The translations under genes and the position numbers were made by a program. Shown here one piece after another: positions 1 to 9,510 of a stretch of DNA of 64,000 nucleotides (positions are counted from its first letter, which is position 1; every line of letters begins with the position of its first letter). The notes beneath the pieces are model-generated. The model had not been told where the DNA came from. It was given only the letters and a program-made list of their open reading frames with translations, and did not search any database. The DNA is from Herbaspirillum sp. YR522 (GTDB lineage Bacteria > Pseudomonadota > Gammaproteobacteria > Burkholderiales > Burkholderiaceae_D): positions 1 through 64,000 of the forward strand of contig NZ_AKJA01000015.1 of the NCBI RefSeq assembly GCF_000282575.1, in the 5' to 3' direction.

Positions 1-2
1 GG

Positions 3-1319
3 CTGCCGCCGGCCGCGCCCGATACCTTCTATGGCGCGGCCGGTCGCGACTTCGTGCGCGACACGACCCTCAACCTGCGCTCGACCTTTGCGCACCGGCT
101 CGATGCGCATTGGCAGGTGCGCCATACGATGAGCCTGCTCGATCTCGACAGCAGCTTCGACAACACCTTTGTCACCCAGCCCTTCTTGTCGACCCCGCGC
201 GACTTCAATCGCGTCCAGCGCGCCCGTTTCGTGCAGGACATGCAGCAGCGCAACCTGCAGACCAACCTCGAACTGCTGGGCCAGCTCAGTAGTGGCGCGG
301 TCGGCCACGACCTGTTGCTGGGAGCGGAATACAGCTGGCAGAAGCGCCAACCCAGGTTGTGGTCGGGGGTGGCCGCGCCGGTGGCCTTCCATGGTCCCGA
401 TACCCGCGCCGGCACCGGGGTGGCCAACACGCCCTTTGCCCACAACAGCCACCGCGCCAGCGGCCAGGCGTTGTATGTGCAGGACCAGCTGAGCCTGGGC
501 CAGCAATGGAAGCTGCTGGCGGGCCTGCGCTGGGACCGGTTCGAGATCGATTCGACCAACCGGCTGCGCGGCCTGCGCTCGCAACGTTCATCCTCGGCCC
601 TCAGTCCGCGCGTCGGCGTGGTGTGGGAAGCGCTTGCCGGGCACAGCCTGTACGCGTCCTACAGCAAGAATTTCGCGCCGGTCGGCGGCGACACCATCGG
701 TATCACGCCGGACGCCCGGGGCAACGCCAACGATCTCGGACCGCAATATTCGCGGCAGCTGGAAACCGGGATCAAGAGCGATTGGCTGGCAGGCCGCCTG
801 AGTTCGACCCTGTCGTTGTTCCAGCTGGACCTGTACAACCGGGCGGTGGCCGATCCGGTGGTGCCGGCCATGTTCTACCTGACCGGCCTGGAACGCAATC
901 GCGGGGTGGAACTGAGTGTGAAGGGCGAATTGGCGCGCCACTGGTTCATCCGTGGTGGGGTCACACGCCAGAACGCGCGCGTGGTCGACGCCGAGCCGCG
1001 CTTTGCCGGCAAGCGCTCGGCCGGGGTATCGGGCAGCGGCGGCAGCCTGTTCATCGCCTATGCGCCGCCCTTGGGGCTGTTCGCCGAGAGCGGGCTGGTG
1101 CACGAAGGGGCGCGCTATGCCGACCGCGACAACATGCTGGAGCTGCCAGGCTATGTGCGCTGGGATGGCAAGATCGGTTATCGCCTGCGCCAGGCCGAGA
1201 TCACGCTGGCCGCGCTCAACCTTGCCAACCGGGGCTACCATGCCAGCGCCACCGGACTGGGGCAGGTGATGCCGGGCACGCCGCGCAGCTTCACGCTGAC
1301 GGTGGCCTACCGGTTCTAG
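3..1319 (+). CDS. TonB-dependent siderophore receptor, C-terminal part (5' end outside window)
   Basis: The reading frame is open from the left edge, so the start and the plug domain lie outside the window. The visible 438 or so residues look like the beta-barrel of an outer-membrane TonB-dependent receptor: alternating aromatic and polar strands, a conserved LRWDRFEID strand, the 'YASYSKNFAP' and 'LETGIKSDWL' barrel motifs, and a C-terminal strand ending in Phe (LTVAYRF), as expected for BAM-recognised outer-membrane proteins. These features are typical of the FhuA/FpvA-like ferric-siderophore group. The substrate cannot be told. The stop codon lies only 3 bases from the stop of the convergent rsgA. 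Confidence 0.88.
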   Translation: MPPAAPDTFYGAAGRDFVRDTTLNLRSTFAHRLDAHWQVRHTMSLLDLDSSFDNTFVTQPFLSTPRDFNRVQRARFVQDMQQRNLQTNLELLGQLSSGAVGHDLLLGAEYSWQKRQPRLWSGVAAPVAFHGPDTRAGTGVANTPFAHNSHRASGQALYVQDQLSLGQQWKLLAGLRWDRFEIDSTNRLRGLRSQRSSSALSPRVGVVWEALAGHSLYASYSKNFAPVGGDTIGITPDARGNANDLGPQYSRQLETGIKSDWLAGRLSSTLSLFQLDLYNRAVADPVVPAMFYLTGLERNRGVELSVKGELARHWFIRGGVTRQNARVVDAEPRFAGKRSAGVSGSGGSLFIAYAPPLGLFAESGLVHEGARYADRDNMLELPGYVRWDGKIGYRLRQAEITLAALNLANRGYHASATGLGQVMPGTPRSFTLTVAYRF

Positions 1320-1322
1320 GGC

Positions 1323-2249
1323 TCAATAGAGGGTTTGCGACGACTCGTGCACCAGTTGCGCATACAACTGGTGTCGCATGGGCGCGATCTCGCCCGTCCT
1401 GACCGCCGCCAGCACCGCGCAATCGGGTTCGGTGAGGTGGTGGCAGTTATAGAAGCGGCAATGGCCCAGATGTGGGCGAAAGTCGCGGAAGGCGCGCTCC
1501 AGCATGCCTTCGCTCAACTGGTACAGGCCGAACTCCTGGAAGCCGGGCGAATCGATGATGCTGGCGCCTTGCTCCATCTGGTACAGCCGGGTGAAGGTGG
1601 TGGTGTGCTTGCCGGTGTCGAGGGCGGCCGAGATCTCGCGCACGGCGATGTCGGCATCGGGGATGATCAAGTTGATGATCGACGACTTGCCCATGCCGGA
1701 TTGACCGATCAGGATGGTGCTCTGGCCGGCCAGCAAGGGCATGAACAAGGCCCGCGTGTCCTGCGGCGCGGCGGTGGCCGAGACCTCGTGTACCGGGTAG
1801 CCCAGCCGCGAATACACCTGCAGCCGCTCGCGGGTGCGCGGCAGGGCTTCGGTGATGTCGGTCTTGTTGAGGATCAGGTGGGCGTCCACCCCGGCCGATT
1901 CGGCCGCCACCAGCGACCTTGACACCAGGTCGTCGGTGAAGCTGGGTTCGGTCGCCACCACGATGAACAATTGCGTCACGTTGGCCGCCAGCAGCTTGGA
2001 CTTGTATTGGTCCGAGCGGTACAGCAAGGTGCTGCGTTCGTCGATCGACTCGACCACGCCCTGGTTGGGCGAGGTGCGGGCAAAGCGGATACGGTCGCCG
2101 ACCGACACGTCGCTCCTCTTGCCGCGCGTGACGCATTGCAGTTTCTGGTCGCCGGCCTGCACCAGGTAATGCCGTCCGTGGGCGGCGATGACCACGCCTG
2201 CCTCGAGTTCGGCCGCCTGGCGTGCCGCTTGGGGTCGTCTGGAAGCCAT
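1323..2249 (-). CDS. rsgA: Ribosome small subunit-dependent GTPase A
   Basis: This is a circularly permuted GTPase of 308 aa that matures the 30S subunit. The motif order G4-G1-G3 is visible: NKTD at 128-131, the P-loop GQSGMGKSS at 182-190 and DSPG at 233-236. An N-terminal OB-fold occupies about residues 15-75. The C-terminal zinc site has Cys264, Cys269, His271 and Cys277 in the RsgA/YjeQ spacing. The start codon shares one base with the stop of phhB (TGATG), so the two are probably translationally coupled in the STE24-phhB-rsgA operon. Confidence 0.96.
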   Translation of the reverse strand: MASRRPQAARQAAELEAGVVIAAHGRHYLVQAGDQKLQCVTRGKRSDVSVGDRIRFARTSPNQGVVESIDERSTLLYRSDQYKSKLLAANVTQLFIVVATEPSFTDDLVSRSLVAAESAGVDAHLILNKTDITEALPRTRERLQVYSRLGYPVHEVSATAAPQDTRALFMPLLAGQSTILIGQSGMGKSSIINLIIPDADIAVREISAALDTGKHTTTFTRLYQMEQGASIIDSPGFQEFGLYQLSEGMLERAFRDFRPHLGHCRFYNCHHLTEPDCAVLAAVRTGEIAPMRHQLYAQLVHESSQTLY

Positions 2250-2614
2250 CAGTGGGCGCGCTGGGCGAACAGGGCGTCGATCTTGGCGGCGCAGATGAAG
2301 TCGTTGATCGACAGGCCGCCGCGCCCCTGGTTGACACTGTGGGTGTCGAACTTCACGCTGCAGCGGTTATAGCTCACTACCAGCTCCGGATGATGGTCTT
2401 CGGCGTGGATCACCCAGGCGATGGCGTTGACGAAGGCCAGCGTCTGGTAATAATCCTTGAAGTCGAAACGGCGCGCCAGCTTGCCATCGTCAAGTTGCCA
2501 TCCGGCCAGCAGCGCCAGGTGCGACGCGATGTCGGCATCGCTCATGGCGTCGGTCTGGTGGCTGCAGTGGGCAGCGGCGAGTTCGGAAATAGAGAGGCTC
2601 ATGGTGTTGTTCAT
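2249..2614 (-). CDS. phhB: Pterin-4-alpha-carbinolamine dehydratase
   Basis: The 121-aa protein has the dehydratase signature EDHHPE (72-77) followed by Tyr82, the His in KFDTHS and the Asp in LSINDF. The enzyme dehydrates 4a-hydroxytetrahydropterin and so recycles the pterin cofactor of aromatic hydroxylases. I chose the start at 2614 because its ATG overlaps the stop of the upstream protease gene as ATGA. An internal ATG at 2602 (MSLSIS) is a possible alternative. No phenylalanine hydroxylase is in the window. Confidence 0.93.
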   Translation of the reverse strand: MNNTMSLSISELAAAHCSHQTDAMSDADIASHLALLAGWQLDDGKLARRFDFKDYYQTLAFVNAIAWVIHAEDHHPELVVSYNRCSVKFDTHSVNQGRGGLSINDFICAAKIDALFAQRAH

Positions 2615-3888
2615 TGGGCCGCGGGGCGCGGCGCCTGGTTCAAATGGGTGATGCGCAACGAGGCCGGCGGATGCGAATCGTAGAAAGCCGAATGCAGCGG
2701 ATCCGGGGTGAGGGTAGAGGCGTTGTCTTCGTACAGCTTGACCAGCGCCGACACCAGGTCCTGCGCATCGGTGTGGCGGGCGGCGAAGGCGTCGGCCTCG
2801 AATTCGTGCTTGCGCGAACTGAGCGACGACAGCGGCGAGAGCAGGAAGGTGAAGATCGGCAGCACCAGCATGAACAGGATCAGCGCCATGGCGTCGTTGC
2901 TGCCGAACAGCAGCGGGTTCACGCCCAGGCCGGTATAGAACCATACCTGGCCCTTCAGGTAGCCCAGCAGTGCCAGAAATCCCAGCGAAACGGCAAACAT
3001 GACCACGATGCGCTTGGTGATGTGCTTGAGCTTGAAGTGGCCCAGTTCGTGCGCCAGCACCGCTTCGATCTCGTGTGGTGCCAGGCGCGCCAGCAGGGTG
3101 TCGAAGAAGACGATGCGCTTGCCGGCGCCGAAGCCCGAGAAATACGCATTGCCATGCGCGCTGCGCTTGGAGCCATCCATCACGAACAAGCCCTTGGACG
3201 CGAAACCGACACGTTGCATCAACGACTCGATACGCTGGCGCAGTCCGTCATCGTCGAGTGCGGTGAACTTGTTGAACAGTGGCGCGATCACGCTCGGGTA
3301 CAGCACCAGCATCAACAACTGGAAGGCGCACAGCACCAGCCAGGTATAGAACCACCACAGCGCGCCGGCCCGTTCCATCAGGGCCAGCACCACCCACAGC
3401 AGCGGCAGGCCCAGCGCCATGCCCAGCACGGTCTGCTTGGCCAGGTCACCGAAGAACAGGGCGCGCGTCATCTTGTTGAAGCCGAAGCGGGTCTCGAGCT
3501 TGAACTGGCGGTAGTAATCGAAGGGCAGGTCGACCAGCCCCGAGATGCATCCGAACACCGCCACCAGCCCCACCTGGTACCACATGTCCGGGCCGCCGGT
3601 CCAACCCAGCAGCAGGCTCGACAGCCATTGCAGGCCACCCAGCAGCGTAAAGGCGATCAATACCGCGGCATTGACCAGCAAGGTCACCAGGCCGAACTTG
3701 GTGCGCGCGACCGTGTAGTCGGCCGCCTTCTGGTGGGCCGCCAGCGGAATCTTTTCGGAAAATTCGGCAGGAACTGCAGCACGGTGGGCCAGCACATGGC
3801 GGATGTGGCGCGACGCCAGCCAGAAACGCACCACCAGGCTCAGGCCTAGAAACGCGACGAACAAAACCGAAAACGTAAGTGAAGACAT
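2611..3888 (-). CDS. M48 family metallopeptidase, STE24/CAAX-protease type
   Basis: A 425-aa integral membrane zinc protease. Several hydrophobic segments are visible (about 4-25, 66-95, 103-122, 155-200 and 300-350). The zinc-binding HELGH motif is at 280-284 with a downstream EFEAD motif (third ligand) near 355. Length and architecture match bacterial STE24 homologues (CAAX prenyl protease 1 family). These probably take part in membrane-protein quality control, because bacteria lack prenylated CAAX substrates. It is the first gene of a three-gene overlapping operon with phhB and rsgA. Confidence 0.93.
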   Translation of the reverse strand: MSSLTFSVLFVAFLGLSLVVRFWLASRHIRHVLAHRAAVPAEFSEKIPLAAHQKAADYTVARTKFGLVTLLVNAAVLIAFTLLGGLQWLSSLLLGWTGGPDMWYQVGLVAVFGCISGLVDLPFDYYRQFKLETRFGFNKMTRALFFGDLAKQTVLGMALGLPLLWVVLALMERAGALWWFYTWLVLCAFQLLMLVLYPSVIAPLFNKFTALDDDGLRQRIESLMQRVGFASKGLFVMDGSKRSAHGNAYFSGFGAGKRIVFFDTLLARLAPHEIEAVLAHELGHFKLKHITKRIVVMFAVSLGFLALLGYLKGQVWFYTGLGVNPLLFGSNDAMALILFMLVLPIFTFLLSPLSSLSSRKHEFEADAFAARHTDAQDLVSALVKLYEDNASTLTPDPLHSAFYDSHPPASLRITHLNQAPRPAAQ

Positions 3889-4019
3889 GCTTTCCCTGTG
3901 CGAAAATGGCGGAAGTTCGGTGCCCTTGCGGATACCTGGATGCGCGCCACGAACAACCGAATAACCTGGAACAACCTGAAAGTGGCGACATCTGCCGCTT
4001 TCATCGATAAGGAAGAATT

Positions 4020-4613
4020 ATGTCACAAGCCGACAACGCAACCGGCGCGCCCGTCAACGCCGTGCCGGCCCGTCCGAACGAGCTGAACCTTGTCTGGGTC
4101 GACATGGAAATGACCGGGCTCGACCCCGATCATGATCGCATCATCGAAGTGGCGGTGGTGGTCACCGACTCCCAGCTCAACGTGATCGGCCAGGGGCCGG
4201 TGATCGTGGTGCACCAGAGCGACGAGTTGCTCGACGGCATGGATGCCTGGAACAAGGGCACTCACGGCCGCTCCGGCCTGATCGACCGGGTCAAGGCGTC
4301 GACCGTGACCGAAGCCGAGGCCGAAGCGGTGCTGGTCGAGTTCCTGCGCAAGTACGTGCCGGCCGGCAAGTCGCCGATGTGCGGCAATTCGATCTGCCAG
4401 GACCGTCGCTTCATGGTGCGCGGCATGCCCAAGCTGGAAGAGTTCTTCCACTACCGCAACCTCGACGTGTCCACCCTCAAGGAGCTGTGCAAGCGCTGGA
4501 AGCCGGAACTGGCCAGCGGTTTCAAGAAGCGCCAGATGCATACCGCGCTGGCCGACATCCTGGAATCGATCGAAGAGCTGAAGTACTACCGCGAGCACTT
4601 CATCAAGGAGTGA
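4020..4613 (+). CDS. orn: Oligoribonuclease
   Basis: A DEDDh 3'-5' exoribonuclease of 197 aa that degrades 2-5 nt RNAs, including the c-di-GMP product pGpG. The first exonuclease motif [10 protein letters not shown] carries Asp28 and Glu30. The [10 protein letters not shown] segment and the final HTALADI helix match Orn closely. An AAGGAA Shine-Dalgarno precedes the ATG. The gene lies divergent from the STE24 operon, as commonly seen in Burkholderiales. A U-tailed hairpin follows at 4647. Confidence 0.97.
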   Translation: MSQADNATGAPVNAVPARPNELNLVWVDMEMTGLDPDHDRIIEVAVVVTDSQLNVIGQGPVIVVHQSDELLDGMDAWNKGTHGRSGLIDRVKASTVTEAEAEAVLVEFLRKYVPAGKSPMCGNSICQDRRFMVRGMPKLEEFFHYRNLDVSTLKELCKRWKPELASGFKKRQMHTALADILESIEELKYYREHFIKE

Positions 4614-4646
4614 CCGCGGCTGCGGGCCGCAACTGCCATACCCGGG

Positions 4647-4674
4647 ACGCGCCGCTTGGCGCGTTTTGCTTTTG
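4647..4674 (+). terminator. Intrinsic terminator of orn
   Basis: Stem ACGCGCC / GGCGCGT with a GCTT loop, followed by TTTTGCTTTT, 33 bases after the orn stop. Confidence 0.75.
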
Positions 4675-4683
4675 CAGGCCCCG

Positions 4684-5670
4684 CTAGCCCAGTCGCGCCT
4701 GGCTTGGCGGGTGGCCGATGATGCGCTTGAAGGCGCGGCTGAACGAGGCTTCCGAATCGTAGCCCAGGCGGTTGGCCACCACTGCCACCCGCAGGCCTTC
4801 GCGGGCAATCCACTGGCGTGCCTGGAACATCTTGACCCGTGCCACGTATCGGGCCGGTGTCTCACCCACCGCGGCGGTGAATTTTTCGATGAAGCGCGAG
4901 CGCGACGCGCCCATCACCTCGGCCAGCTCGGCCACGTTCCAGTCGCGCTCGGGCTGGCGGTGTACCGCCGCCAGCACGCGTCCGATCTGGGGGCAGCGCA
5001 CGGCGGCGATCCAGCCGCTGGCATCGCTGCAGGCGCACTCGACCCAGGCCCGGATGATGGTCGCGGCGAGCACGTCGGCCAGGCGCGCCATGATGCCGCA
5101 GGCGCCGATGCGGTCCATCGTCACCTCGCGTTCCATGGCCTCGATCAGGGTCGGCACGGCCGGGTCGCGTTGCGCCAGGTCGCAGGCGCGCATGACGTCG
5201 GGCATCATCATCAACAGCGGATGCAGCGGGTCCAGGTTGAAGCGCATGCTGCCGCAGAACATCACATGCGAGGGCGCGGCCAGGGCGCCATCGTGGGCGC
5301 TGGCGGCATCGCCATCGTCCTTGACCAGGTACAGGTTGTCCGCCAGCCGCCGCCGTGCCAGGGCGTCGATCTCGACCGCCGGCACCTCGGGCGAACTGGC
5401 CAGTTCATGGTAGGTGCCGCGCGGCATGAGCAGTGCATCGCCGGCATTGAGCCGTTCCCAGTCGGTGTCGTCGGTACGCATCCAGCAGGTGCCCTGGGCG
5501 ATAAAGTGAAACCGCGCCTCGTGACTGGGACCGAACGCCAGCGCCCACGGCTCATGCATCTCGCAACGGCCGTATTCGACGCCGTCCAGGCGCAACCCGA
5601 GCAGGATCTCGGTCAAGGTATCTGGAGTGTCCACTGCAGCGCGGACTTGCGGGCAGGCATCGAGCGACAT
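4684..5670 (-). CDS. AraC family transcriptional regulator with N-terminal cupin
   Basis: About 328 aa from the ATG at 5670, chosen because AAGGAAC lies just upstream; the longer frame to 5742 has no ribosome site. The N-terminal half (about 20-180) resembles the AraC-binding cupin type 'cupin_6', with a GDALLMPRGTYHEL core. The C-terminal 100 residues hold two helix-turn-helices (WNVAELAEVMGASRSRFIEKF and VAVVANRLGYDSEASFSRAFKR, quoted in part), the AraC signature. It is divergent from an MFS exporter and separated by 111 bases, so it probably regulates that gene. The inducer is unknown. Confidence 0.88.
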   Translation of the reverse strand: MSLDACPQVRAAVDTPDTLTEILLGLRLDGVEYGRCEMHEPWALAFGPSHEARFHFIAQGTCWMRTDDTDWERLNAGDALLMPRGTYHELASSPEVPAVEIDALARRRLADNLYLVKDDGDAASAHDGALAAPSHVMFCGSMRFNLDPLHPLLMMMPDVMRACDLAQRDPAVPTLIEAMEREVTMDRIGACGIMARLADVLAATIIRAWVECACSDASGWIAAVRCPQIGRVLAAVHRQPERDWNVAELAEVMGASRSRFIEKFTAAVGETPARYVARVKMFQARQWIAREGLRVAVVANRLGYDSEASFSRAFKRIIGHPPSQARLG

Positions 5671-5722
5671 GGCTGTTCCTTGAACTTGGGACGAAAAGGC
5701 ATGAATTAAGATTTTACCGGCA

Positions 5723-5751
5723 TTGAAAGTCCGATCCCGCAATCATACACT
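5723..5751 (+). promoter_or_regulatory. Sigma-70-type promoter of the MFS exporter
   Basis: TTGAAA (5723-5728) and TACACT (5746-5751) are separated by 17 bases and sit 30 bases before the exporter ATG, in the AraC/MFS divergent gap. Confidence 0.55.
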
Positions 5752-5781
5752 GCCGGCTTGACTTCCGTTCCAAGGGTTTGC

Positions 5782-6987
5782 ATGCACAACGCTCCTTCTG
5801 TTGAAAGCCACGGCTTTCCGTCCCCCGACCGCGCCAACTGGCTCGGCATTGCCAGCCTGGCGCTGGGGGTGTTCGGCCTGGTGACGGCCGAATTCCTGCC
5901 AGCCAGCCTGTTGACCGCCATGGCCATCGACCTCGGCGTCTCCGACGGCGCCGCCGGCCAGGCAGTAACCGCCACGGCCATCGTCGGCGCCATTGCCGCG
6001 CCTACCATCCCCGTGCTCACCCGCAACTTCGACCGCAAGCAGGTCATCCTGGCCCTGACCCTGCTGCTGGTGTTGTCCAACGTATTGGCCGTGAGCGCGG
6101 CCAACCTGCCGGTGCTGCTGGTGTCGCGCGTGATGCTGGGCGTGGCGCTGGGTGGCTTCTGGTCGATGGCTGCGGCCCTGGCCATGCGCCTGGTGCCCGA
6201 AAAGCTGTTTGCGCGTGCCATGTCGGCGATCCTGACCGGGGTCTCGGTGGCCACCGTATGCGCTGCGCCCATCGGCGCCTACATGGGCAACCTGTGGGGC
6301 TGGCGCAGCGCCTTCATCGCCGCCGGCGTGCTGAGCGTGGTGACGCTGGCGGTGCAGGTGCTGGCCATTCCCAGGTTGCCGCCGCGCGACCATCCCAACC
6401 TCAAGGTGCTGTTCGAACTGCTGGGCCGGGGTGACGTGCGGGTGGCGTTGCTGGCGGTGCTGCTGGTGATTTCGGGCCACTTCGCCGGCTTCACCTATAT
6501 CCGTCCCCTGATGGAAAACATCACCCATCTGTCGGTCAATACCATCTCGGCGATCCTGCTGGGGTATGGCGTCGGTGGTTTCCTCGGTAATTTCGCCGGC
6601 GGGTTCATCGCCGAACGCAGCGAGCGCTATGCCGTCGTGTGCGGTGGCGCGATGATCGCCGTGCTCGCGGCTGCGCTGTGGGTGGCGGGCAGCTCGGCGG
6701 TGGTGGCGGCCGTGGCCATTACCCTGTGGGGCTTTGCCTTCGGCGCGTTTCCGGTCGGTTTCCAGACCTGGATCGTGCGTGCCGCGCCGGACCATGCAGA
6801 GGGCGCAGGTGGCCTGATGGTGGCGGCGTTCCAGGTCGCCATCGCCAGTGGTGCCATCGGCGGCGGCGTGATGGTGGACCATGTCGGCGCCCTCGGTGGA
6901 CCGATCTTCGCGACCATTGCCTTGACGCTGGGCACCTTGCTGACCTTGCGCTACGGGCCACGCGCGGTGCGCGGCCAAGCGCGCTGA
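5782..6987 (+). CDS. MFS efflux transporter, DHA1/NepI-like
   Basis: A 401-aa major facilitator with about 12 hydrophobic segments. The N-terminal segment LGIASLALGVFGLVTAEFLP and the following AAGQAVTATAIVGA closely resemble the drug:H+ antiporter-1 branch that includes the purine ribonucleoside exporter NepI and sugar exporters of the SotB/AraJ type. The start at 5782 has AAGGG six bases upstream; an upstream ATG at 5758 lacks a ribosome site. Divergent from an AraC regulator, it is probably an inducible exporter. The substrate is not predictable. Confidence 0.9.
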   Translation: MHNAPSVESHGFPSPDRANWLGIASLALGVFGLVTAEFLPASLLTAMAIDLGVSDGAAGQAVTATAIVGAIAAPTIPVLTRNFDRKQVILALTLLLVLSNVLAVSAANLPVLLVSRVMLGVALGGFWSMAAALAMRLVPEKLFARAMSAILTGVSVATVCAAPIGAYMGNLWGWRSAFIAAGVLSVVTLAVQVLAIPRLPPRDHPNLKVLFELLGRGDVRVALLAVLLVISGHFAGFTYIRPLMENITHLSVNTISAILLGYGVGGFLGNFAGGFIAERSERYAVVCGGAMIAVLAAALWVAGSSAVVAAVAITLWGFAFGAFPVGFQTWIVRAAPDHAEGAGGLMVAAFQVAIASGAIGGGVMVDHVGALGGPIFATIALTLGTLLTLRYGPRAVRGQAR

Positions 6988-6999
6988 CAGGCACCAGGA

Positions 7000-7034
7000 A
7001 AACGGCCCTGAAGATCGCTTCAGGGCCGTTTTTT
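7000..7034. terminator. Bidirectional terminator between the MFS gene and the UPF0149 gene
   Basis: Perfect 13-bp stem (AACGGCCCTGAAG at 7001-7013 with its complement at 7018-7030), a short loop, a run of T on the plus side and AAAA on the other. It serves both convergent genes. Confidence 0.88.
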
Positions 7035-7056
7035 CATGTCTACCGGTGCCGCTGCC

Positions 7057-7752
7057 TTATTCTTCGCCGTCGGCGCCGCAGCACTTCTTGTATTTCTTGC
7101 CGCTGCCGCACGGGCAGGGATCGTTGCGGCCGGTCTTGGGCGCGTCGCGCTGCACCTGTTGCACCGCCGACTTGCGCTTGGGTGCCCAGTAGCGCTGGAT
7201 GTGCGGGATCGCCGATTCGATCTCGATGGCCAGCTTGTGGGTCTTGAGCGGATCATCGATGAGCCGGGTCTCTTCTTCTTCGAGTTCGTCCGACCCCAGC
7301 AGGTAGATCGGGCGCATCAGCTCGGCCAGGTCCGAATGGAAGATCTCGTCCCACTGGGCCGCACGCAGTTGGATACCTTCCCAGAAGCCCCAGGCCCAGG
7401 CCTCGGCGTCGAGCAGCGGCTTGCCTTCGTGCTCGCGCTCGCAGAACAGCGGTTCGTATTCCTTGGGGGCGACCTCGAAGGTGATGGCGATCTCGTTCAT
7501 GCTGCGTGCGATGAGGCTGGTGATGCGCTCGGCTTCCTTGCCCGACTTGAACTTGGGCGTGTCCTCGGCACGGCTGCCCCATACGCGCGGTAGCCATTCA
7601 GCCATCAGGACCTCCTGCGGGCCGATCACCAGTGCGGTCAGGTAACCGTTGAGGGTGTCCATGGTCATGACGTCGTCGGCACAACGGTCGGACAGCAGGA
7701 AATCGTCGAGTTCTTCGAATTCCTGCTCGGAAAGGGGCTGGTCGAGTTGCAT
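7057..7752 (-). CDS. UPF0149/YecA family protein with C-terminal SEC-C zinc motif
   Basis: A 231-aa soluble protein. The first 190 residues match the YecA/YgfB-like helical fold ([19 protein letters not shown] at the start, then an [12 protein letters not shown] segment). The tail carries a SEC-C zinc finger ([17 protein letters not shown]), the same metal-binding motif found at the SecA C-terminus. Function is unknown in this family; SecA- or ribosome-linked roles have been suggested for SEC-C proteins. I chose the ATG at 7752; upstream extension is not family-like. Divergent from srkA. Confidence 0.88.
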   Translation of the reverse strand: MQLDQPLSEQEFEELDDFLLSDRCADDVMTMDTLNGYLTALVIGPQEVLMAEWLPRVWGSRAEDTPKFKSGKEAERITSLIARSMNEIAITFEVAPKEYEPLFCEREHEGKPLLDAEAWAWGFWEGIQLRAAQWDEIFHSDLAELMRPIYLLGSDELEEEETRLIDDPLKTHKLAIEIESAIPHIQRYWAPKRKSAVQQVQRDAPKTGRNDPCPCGSGKKYKKCCGADGEE

Positions 7753-7865
7753 GGCGGTGTTCTTTGCAAAAGCTGTCAATTGGAGGCCAAGTTTACTCCA
7801 TTCGGCGGCAGCGCTAGCGTGTTTCACCTGCACTGGCAGCACGCTAGGCCAGTACAATAGCGGCC

Positions 7866-8879
7866 ATGGATCAAACTGCAGCTGCCGGCGCCGAGGCCGG
7901 ACTTACTTCCTTTGCAACCCTGTCGCCGGACCTGGTGCTGGATGCCCTCGACAGCGTCGAGCTGCGCGGCGACGGCCGGCTGCTGGCGCTCAACAGCTAC
8001 GAAAACCGGGTCTACCAGGTGGGCATGGAAGAAGGTCCGCCGGTGGTGGTCAAGTTCTACCGGCCGCTGCGCTGGACCGACGCGCAGATCCTGGAGGAAC
8101 ACCTGTTCGCGCAACAGTTGGCCGATGCCGAGATCCCGGTGGTGCCGGCGCTGGCGCTGGCCGATGGCAGGACCTTGCAACACCACGCCGGGTTTCGCTT
8201 TGCCGTGTTTCGCCGCCATGGCGGACGGGCGCCCGAGCTGGATGACCCCGATACGCTGGAATGGATGGGGCGCTTCATCGGCCGCATCCATGCCATCGGC
8301 GCGCAACAGCCGTACCACCTGCGCCCGGCGCTCGACCTGGCCAGCTTCGGCCAGGAGCCGCGCGACTGGTTGCTGGCCCACGAATTCATCCCGCCGGACC
8401 TGCAGGCATCCTGGAGCACCACCGTGCAGCACGCGCTCGATGGCGTGCGGCGCAGCTTCGACCGCGCCGGTGAGCTGTGCCAGTTGCGCCTGCACGGCGA
8501 TTGCCATGTCGGCAATGTACTGTGGACCGACGCCGGGCCGCACTTCGTCGACTTCGACGACAGCCGCAGCGGTCCCGCCGTGCAAGACCTGTGGATGCTG
8601 CTGTCGGGCGAGCGCGGCGACATGGTGCGGCAATTGTCGGACCTGCTGGCCGGCTACGAAAGCTTTTGCGATTTCGAGCCGCGCCAGTTATACCTGATCG
8701 AGGCGCTGCGTACGCTGCGCCTGATCCATTATTCCGCCTGGCTGGCCCGGCGCTGGGACGACCCCGCGTTTCCGGTGGCCTTCCCCTGGTTCAACACCCA
8801 GCGCTACTGGCAGGATCGCATCCTCGAGCTGCGCGAGCAGATCGCGCTGATGGACGAGCCGCCGCTGTGGCCGGCGTGA
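7866..8879 (+). CDS. srkA: Stress response Ser/Thr protein kinase SrkA (YihE/RdoA)
   Basis: A 337-aa kinase of the APH/choline-kinase fold. The catalytic loop [11 protein letters not shown] carries Asp212 and Asn217, and the metal site is VDFDDS (229-232). Lys63 in VVVKFYRP is the probable ATP-binding lysine. The start, the YENRVYQVG motif and the C-terminal LPAxxWF-like part match YihE from E. coli, a kinase linked to envelope stress and cell-death control. It is followed 20 bases later by tag and then ftsK on the same strand. Confidence 0.92.
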   Translation: MDQTAAAGAEAGLTSFATLSPDLVLDALDSVELRGDGRLLALNSYENRVYQVGMEEGPPVVVKFYRPLRWTDAQILEEHLFAQQLADAEIPVVPALALADGRTLQHHAGFRFAVFRRHGGRAPELDDPDTLEWMGRFIGRIHAIGAQQPYHLRPALDLASFGQEPRDWLLAHEFIPPDLQASWSTTVQHALDGVRRSFDRAGELCQLRLHGDCHVGNVLWTDAGPHFVDFDDSRSGPAVQDLWMLLSGERGDMVRQLSDLLAGYESFCDFEPRQLYLIEALRTLRLIHYSAWLARRWDDPAFPVAFPWFNTQRYWQDRILELREQIALMDEPPLWPA

Positions 8880-8899
8880 CACTAGTGACAAGGAACAAT

Positions 8900-9475
8900 A
8901 TGACGACACGCTGCGGTTGGGTCAACCTCAACAATGCGCTGTATGTGCAGTACCACGACGACGAATGGGGCGTACCATGCCACGACGAGACGCGCCTGTT
9001 CGAAATGCTCAACCTGGAAGGCGCACAGGCCGGGCTGTCATGGGAAACCGTGCTCAACAAGCGCGAGAACTATCGCGCCGCCTTCGATAACTGGGACCCC
9101 GAGAAGATCGCCCAGTACGACGAGCGCAAGGTGGCCAGGCTGCTGGCCGACCCGGGCATCGTGCGCAATCGTCTCAAGGTGGCCGCCACCATAGGCAACG
9201 CCCGTGCCTACCTGAAGCTGCGCGAGGAAGTGGGCGGGCTCGACCCCTACCTGTGGGGTTTCGTCGACGGCGAGCCGATCCGCAATCGATGGCAGGCGCT
9301 GATCGATTGTCCGGCCAAGACCCCGTTGTCGGACGCCATCTCCAAGGACCTGTCCCGGCGCGGATTCAAGTTCGTCGGTTCCACCATCATCTATGCCTAC
9401 CTGCAGGGCATCGGCGTGATCGACGACCATGTGCTCGACTGCCACCGCCATGGTCGGCAGCACATCGGTGGCTGA
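8900..9475 (+). CDS. tag: DNA-3-methyladenine glycosylase I
   Basis: A 191-aa base-excision repair enzyme that removes 3-methyladenine. The N-terminal CGWV with Cys5, YHDDEWG (His18) and the C-terminal DDHVLDC (His-x3-Cys) give the four ligands of the Tag zinc snap. The [15 protein letters not shown] helix is the family signature. AAGGAAC lies just before the ATG at 8900. Between srkA and ftsK on the same strand, probably co-transcribed. Confidence 0.95.
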   Translation: MTTRCGWVNLNNALYVQYHDDEWGVPCHDETRLFEMLNLEGAQAGLSWETVLNKRENYRAAFDNWDPEKIAQYDERKVARLLADPGIVRNRLKVAATIGNARAYLKLREEVGGLDPYLWGFVDGEPIRNRWQALIDCPAKTPLSDAISKDLSRRGFKFVGSTIIYAYLQGIGVIDDHVLDCHRHGRQHIGG

Positions 9476-9510
9476 ATCGTGAGGGACGCTTCAATGAACG
9501 GTGCAACAGC